DNA from: Actinomycetes bacterium
GTDB taxonomy: Bacteria > Actinomycetota > Acidimicrobiia > Acidimicrobiales > Microtrichaceae
Length of the DNA: 42,468 nt
NCBI GenBank assembly: GCA_023389745.1
Contig: JAEWED010000199.1
Span: forward strand, 1-42,468
Reading direction: 5' to 3'
Shown here: positions 39,524 to 42,468 of the stretch, one piece after another
How positions within the stretch are numbered: position 1 is the first letter of the stretch
How the letters are laid out: each line of letters opens with the position of its first letter
Made by a program: the position numbers and the translations under genes
Notes under the pieces: generated by a model
What the model was told of the DNA's origin: nothing
Databases searched by the model: none
What the model saw: only the letters and a program-made list of their open reading frames with translations

Positions 39524-40775
39524 GCGCCGTGGAAGCGCCCGGGCGGTCGATCCCCCAGGCCTGCACCGGGATGGGGAGATCGCCCGGTCGCGGATCGATC
39601 CGGGGGCAGCGCGCACCGGAGTAGATCGTCGGCATGCAGCGGTTGCAGTGGATGCAGCCGGACACGGTGCCGGTGCCCACGGCCCACTCGTTGACGATGT
39701 CAGGGTGGTGCAGGATCGCACGCGCCATCCCGACGAACTCGAAGCCGGCGGCGATGCCCCGCTCCGCCGTCGCGAGCTCGCTGATGCCGCCGAGCAGCAC
39801 GAGCGGCATGTCGAGCGCCTCGCGGAACTGGAGGGCCTGCTCCAGGAAGTACGCCTCGGTGTACGGGTAGGTGTGCAGGAAGCGGCTGCCGACCAGGCGG
39901 AAGCCGCCGCGCAGGAACCACGGCAACGTCGCCCGGAACTCATGGAGCGGCGCGTCGCCCTTGAACAGGTACATGGGGTTCGCCAGCGAGCTGCCGCCGG
40001 TCAGCTTAAGGGCGTCGAGCGCTCCGTCGGACTCGAGCATCCGCGCGACCTCGAGGCTGTCCTCGATCGTCAGGCCGCCTCGGTAGCCGTCGACCATGTT
40101 CAGCTTGGCGGTCACCGCCACCGACGTGCCCACCGACGATCGCACCGCCGTGACGACCTGGCGTGCGAAGCGCGCCCGGTTCTCGATCGAGCCTCCCCAC
40201 TGGTCGCGGCGACGGTTGAACATCGGGCTGAGGAACGAGCTGAGCAGGTAGTTGTGACCGATGTGGATCTCGAGCGCGTCGAACCCGGCGTCGACGAGCA
40301 GCTTCGCTGTGCGCTCGTAGTCCGAGGTGACACGAGCGATGTCGTAGTCGTCGGCGGCCTTGGTGAACCGCATGCCGAGCGGGTTGAACAGGCGTCCGGG
40401 TGCGAGCGAGCGGGCCTTGTTCGACGCCGAGTTCGCGACCGGCCCCGCGTGGCCGACCTGCGCCTGCGCGAGCGCTCCGTTGCGGTGGATCGTGTCGGTC
40501 AGGCGGCGCAGCCCGTCGACTGCTCCGGGCACGACGAGGATGCAGCCCGAGTCGGTCCGACCCTCGGGTGCGACGGAGAGGTACGCCACGGTGCTCATCG
40601 CGGCGCCGCCCGCGGCGACTGCCTCGTGGAAGCGGATCAAGTCGTCGGTGACCACGCCGTCGGGCGACCTGCCCTCGAACGTCGCCGCCTTGATGATGCG
40701 GTTGCGGAGCGTGAGCGGTCCCAGCCGCGCCGTCTCGAACAGCTGTGGTGCGGCGGCGTCGACGGGCGTGGTCAT
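39519..40775 (-). CDS. NADH:flavin oxidoreductase (old yellow enzyme family)
   Basis: A 418-residue FMN-binding TIM barrel. Motifs: LGPLTLRNRIIKAATFEG at the start, HIGHNYLLSSFLSPMFNRRRDQWGGSIENRARF in the middle (matching HGYLLxxFLSPxxNxRxDxYGG, with Asn in place of Gly) and the phosphate site GFEFVGMARAILHHPD. The C-terminus has CIHCNRC plus a fourth Cys, as in 2,4-dienoyl-CoA-reductase-like enzymes that hold a 4Fe-4S cluster, but the second FAD/NAD domain of those enzymes is absent. It should reduce an activated C=C bond. ATG 40775 has AAGGGAG as ribosome binding site. Confidence 0.92.
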   Translation of the reverse strand: MTTPVDAAAPQLFETARLGPLTLRNRIIKAATFEGRSPDGVVTDDLIRFHEAVAAGGAAMSTVAYLSVAPEGRTDSGCILVVPGAVDGLRRLTDTIHRNGALAQAQVGHAGPVANSASNKARSLAPGRLFNPLGMRFTKAADDYDIARVTSDYERTAKLLVDAGFDALEIHIGHNYLLSSFLSPMFNRRRDQWGGSIENRARFARQVVTAVRSSVGTSVAVTAKLNMVDGYRGGLTIEDSLEVARMLESDGALDALKLTGGSSLANPMYLFKGDAPLHEFRATLPWFLRGGFRLVGSRFLHTYPYTEAYFLEQALQFREALDMPLVLLGGISELATAERGIAAGFEFVGMARAILHHPDIVNEWAVGTGTVSGCIHCNRCMPTIYSGARCPRIDPRPGDLPIPVQAWGIDRPGASTAR

Positions 40776-40796
40776 GGCGGAGCTCCCTTGGACGGT

Positions 40797-40858
40797 CGAG
40801 CCCGGATGGTGGAGCCCGGATGGTCGAGCCCGGATGGTCGAGCCCGGATGGTCGAGCG
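40797..40858 (-). repeat. Four tandem 14-base repeats upstream of the OYE-family gene
   Basis: Units CGAGCCCGGATGGT at 40797, 40811 (first base changed), 40825 and 40839, plus a partial copy at 40853. They lie 22 to 83 bases upstream of ATG 40775, where a promoter or leader is expected. Operators or a replication-slippage tract are possible. Confidence 0.75.
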
Positions 40859-40962
40859 ACCCGGCGGCCGGCCTTTCGAGACCGCTGGTCCCAGAACCCT
40901 ACCGCGTCGGCCGCGCCGGGTTCACCCCGATGACTCGACGTGCGGCATCTCGAGGGCCGGCG

Positions 40963-42468
40963 TCATTCCAGGAACTGCGATCGGGTCGTCGCGAGCAGGC
41001 GGCGTGCGGACTCCAGGGTGTCGAGCGCCACGGGCGGCTCCTGCGGAGTGAGCGACGCGAGCTCGGCCCACGTCGCGGCGTAGCGCTCGAGCAGCTCGTC
41101 GAGTCCTTCGGTCCGCCGTCGGAGCGCCCGCAGCTCGGCGGTCGACGTCGACGGATCGCGTGAGATGCGGTCCACGGCCTGTGACACCGCGATGACCTGC
41201 CGGTTGTCCTGTTCGAGCAACGTGCGTGTCGACTCGCTCAGCAGGTCGAGTCGCCGTGCGATCCCGGGGAAGCCGTCGAGCAGCGCCTCGGCGTCGGCTC
41301 GGTCGGCAGGCCCCATGCGGTCGAGCTCGACGACTGCGCCGCGCCGCAGGTCGACCCCGGGCACTGCCACGACGACTGCCGCCGACGCAGCGTCGTACCA
41401 CCAGTGCCCGTCGCTGCGGTGCGCTGCCCAGGGGACCTCGTCGCCGTCGACGCGCACCGACCGCGGCGTCGCCTCGCCGACGAACCGGACCTCGACGGGC
41501 CGCTCCGGTCGCCACCCCGGGTAGTCGCCCTGCGCGGGGCCGATCCGAACCGAACGCCGCTCGTCGCCGGCGCGCTGGACCAGCGGGGTCGTCACGAACT
41601 CGCCGCGCAGGTAGCCGGTCGACACGCCGTCGTCCTCGTAGAGCTCGTGGCTGCCGTCGCCACCGGGGTACGCGGTGACCGACAGGTGCGGGTACGACGG
41701 CGAGCCGAGCCGGTCCGCGTCGCGCTGTCCGGGAACGACGGTCCCGCCGCGCACGAACACCGGCACCTCGCTCAACAGGTAGCGGCGTTCGAACCACTCG
41801 CCGGCGACGTCGTCGACGCGCACGTGCGCGCCATGGGCCAAGTCGTACCAGTCACCCTGGGGCAGCCAGACGCGCACCCCGGCCATGGCGTCGTCGTCGA
41901 GCGGCGACACGACCGGCGCGACCACCATCAGCTCGCCGAGGAGGTACTGGCCGACGGCCCGGTGGGCGGCCTCGAGGTGGGGGTGCTCGTGGTACATCGG
42001 CCGGACCAGGGACGCGCCGGTGTCGACACCTCGCCGGCACTCGCCGTACAGGTAGGGGACCAGCTCGTAGCGCCGTCGGACCGCGTCGATCATCACGGTG
42101 CGAAACGGGTTCTGGTACTCCCACAGCCGGCGTTCCTGGTCTGGTCCGAGCGAGCCGTGGGTCCGCAGCACGGGCGAGTGCGCGCCGAACTGCACCCAGC
42201 GTGTGTAGAGCTCGGCGCCGGGAGCACCGAAGTGCCCACCGATGTCGTGGCTCCAGTAGCCGTAGAGCACGTTGGCCGCGCTGGCGGTGAACTCCGGCTG
42301 GAACACGAGCGACTCCCACACCGCGTGGGTGTCGCCCGAGAACCCGATCGGCGATCGGCCCGCGCCGAGGCCGCGCCAGCGGCTGAAGATCAGCGGCCGT
42401 CGGTCCGGGCGACGGCGGGCCTGGTCGTCCCAGTGCAGCTGGTTGAGCCACGCGAGTGGGTCCAGCCC
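40963..42468 (-). CDS. Glycoside hydrolase family 31 (alpha-glucosidase-like), C-terminal part (5' end outside window)
   Basis: The minus-strand frame is open through the window end, and 501 residues are visible. GLDPLAWLNQLHWDD, RPLIFSRWRGLGAGRSPIGFSGDTHAVWESL (acid/base Asp in the SGD motif), YGYWSHDIGGH and PLLRTH-like SPVLRTHGS are GH31 hallmarks; the nucleophile Asp should lie just upstream of the window. They are followed by the beta domains (DWYDLAHGAHVRV; VFVRGGTVVPGQ; LYEDDGVSTGYLRGEF). After about residue 365 comes an unusual, mostly helical, Leu/Arg/Glu-rich extension of about 130 residues. The enzyme should cleave alpha-glycosidic bonds. Confidence 0.9.
   Translation of the reverse strand, partial: GLDPLAWLNQLHWDDQARRRPDRRPLIFSRWRGLGAGRSPIGFSGDTHAVWESLVFQPEFTASAANVLYGYWSHDIGGHFGAPGAELYTRWVQFGAHSPVLRTHGSLGPDQERRLWEYQNPFRTVMIDAVRRRYELVPYLYGECRRGVDTGASLVRPMYHEHPHLEAAHRAVGQYLLGELMVVAPVVSPLDDDAMAGVRVWLPQGDWYDLAHGAHVRVDDVAGEWFERRYLLSEVPVFVRGGTVVPGQRDADRLGSPSYPHLSVTAYPGGDGSHELYEDDGVSTGYLRGEFVTTPLVQRAGDERRSVRIGPAQGDYPGWRPERPVEVRFVGEATPRSVRVDGDEVPWAAHRSDGHWWYDAASAAVVVAVPGVDLRRGAVVELDRMGPADRADAEALLDGFPGIARRLDLLSESTRTLLEQDNRQVIAVSQAVDRISRDPSTSTAELRALRRRTEGLDELLERYAATWAELASLTPQEPPVALDTLESARRLLATTRSQFLE

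Overview
The window is GC-rich and gene-dense. It comes from an actinobacterium, most likely Acidimicrobiia-like. This placement is an inference from the GC-rich code, frequent GTG starts, promoters that abut start codons (leaderless transcripts), LAFTG-type sorting signals and the mix of P450, HpaB and DapB-like amine dehydrogenase genes. No tRNA, rRNA, CRISPR array, transposase or phage gene was recognised. No gene-free stretch exceeds about 190 bases; the larger gaps (517-669, 6566-6710, 30436-30608, 31692-31837, 33352-33493, 38319-38487, 39395-39518, 40776-40962) hold terminators, promoters or short repeats, listed below.

Layout. 1-4383: the end of a hypothetical exported protein, a GNAT acetyltransferase, a histidine-phosphatase-like protein, a pyridoxamine-phosphate-oxidase-like protein and a LAFTG surface protein interrupted by an in-frame TAG. 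4476-6565: a TetR regulator followed by a cytochrome P450. 6711-31691: a catabolic island (below). 31719-33351: an HxlR regulator behind an array of operator-like repeats, then a DapB-like dehydrogenase. 33494-38318: a large LAFTG protein with fibronectin type III domains, an alpha/beta hydrolase and a hotdog thioesterase. 38488-42468: a PRC-barrel protein, a small GlsB/YeaQ membrane protein, an old-yellow-enzyme oxidoreductase and the 3' part of a GH31 glycosidase.

The island is the most interesting part. Two long polycistrons converge. Operon 1 (+, 6711-17615) encodes an ABC importer (ATPase, permease, lipoprotein), a protein carrying the archaeosine-synthase (ArcS/DUF5591) motif, an aldehyde dehydrogenase, a class III aminotransferase, an ATZ/TRZ amidohydrolase, a phytoene-desaturase-like flavoprotein and a methyltransferase. 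Operon 2 (-, 30435-17653) encodes a nitrilase-superfamily hydrolase, two more ATZ/TRZ amidohydrolases, a GntR-type regulator, a dihydroxyphthalate-decarboxylase-like protein, an HpaB oxygenase, two amidases, two PuuE-like deacetylases and a flavin monooxygenase. Most junctions are ATGA/GTGA overlaps. The operons meet at a hairpin made from mirror-image stop codons. Both outer promoters are leaderless with an identical -10 (TACTGT) six bases before the ATG, and both carry GTGTAACAG-N4-GAGAA at the same distance upstream. That block resembles a nitrogen-control (GlnR) half-box. A divergent AbrB-family membrane protein (30609) completes the unit.

The combination of importer, oxygenases, many C-N hydrolases, aminotransferase and dehydrogenase suggests uptake, oxidation, ring opening and nitrogen harvest of a nitrogen-rich, perhaps heteroaromatic, compound. 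The substrate cannot be read from the sequence, and I know of no described pathway with this gene set.
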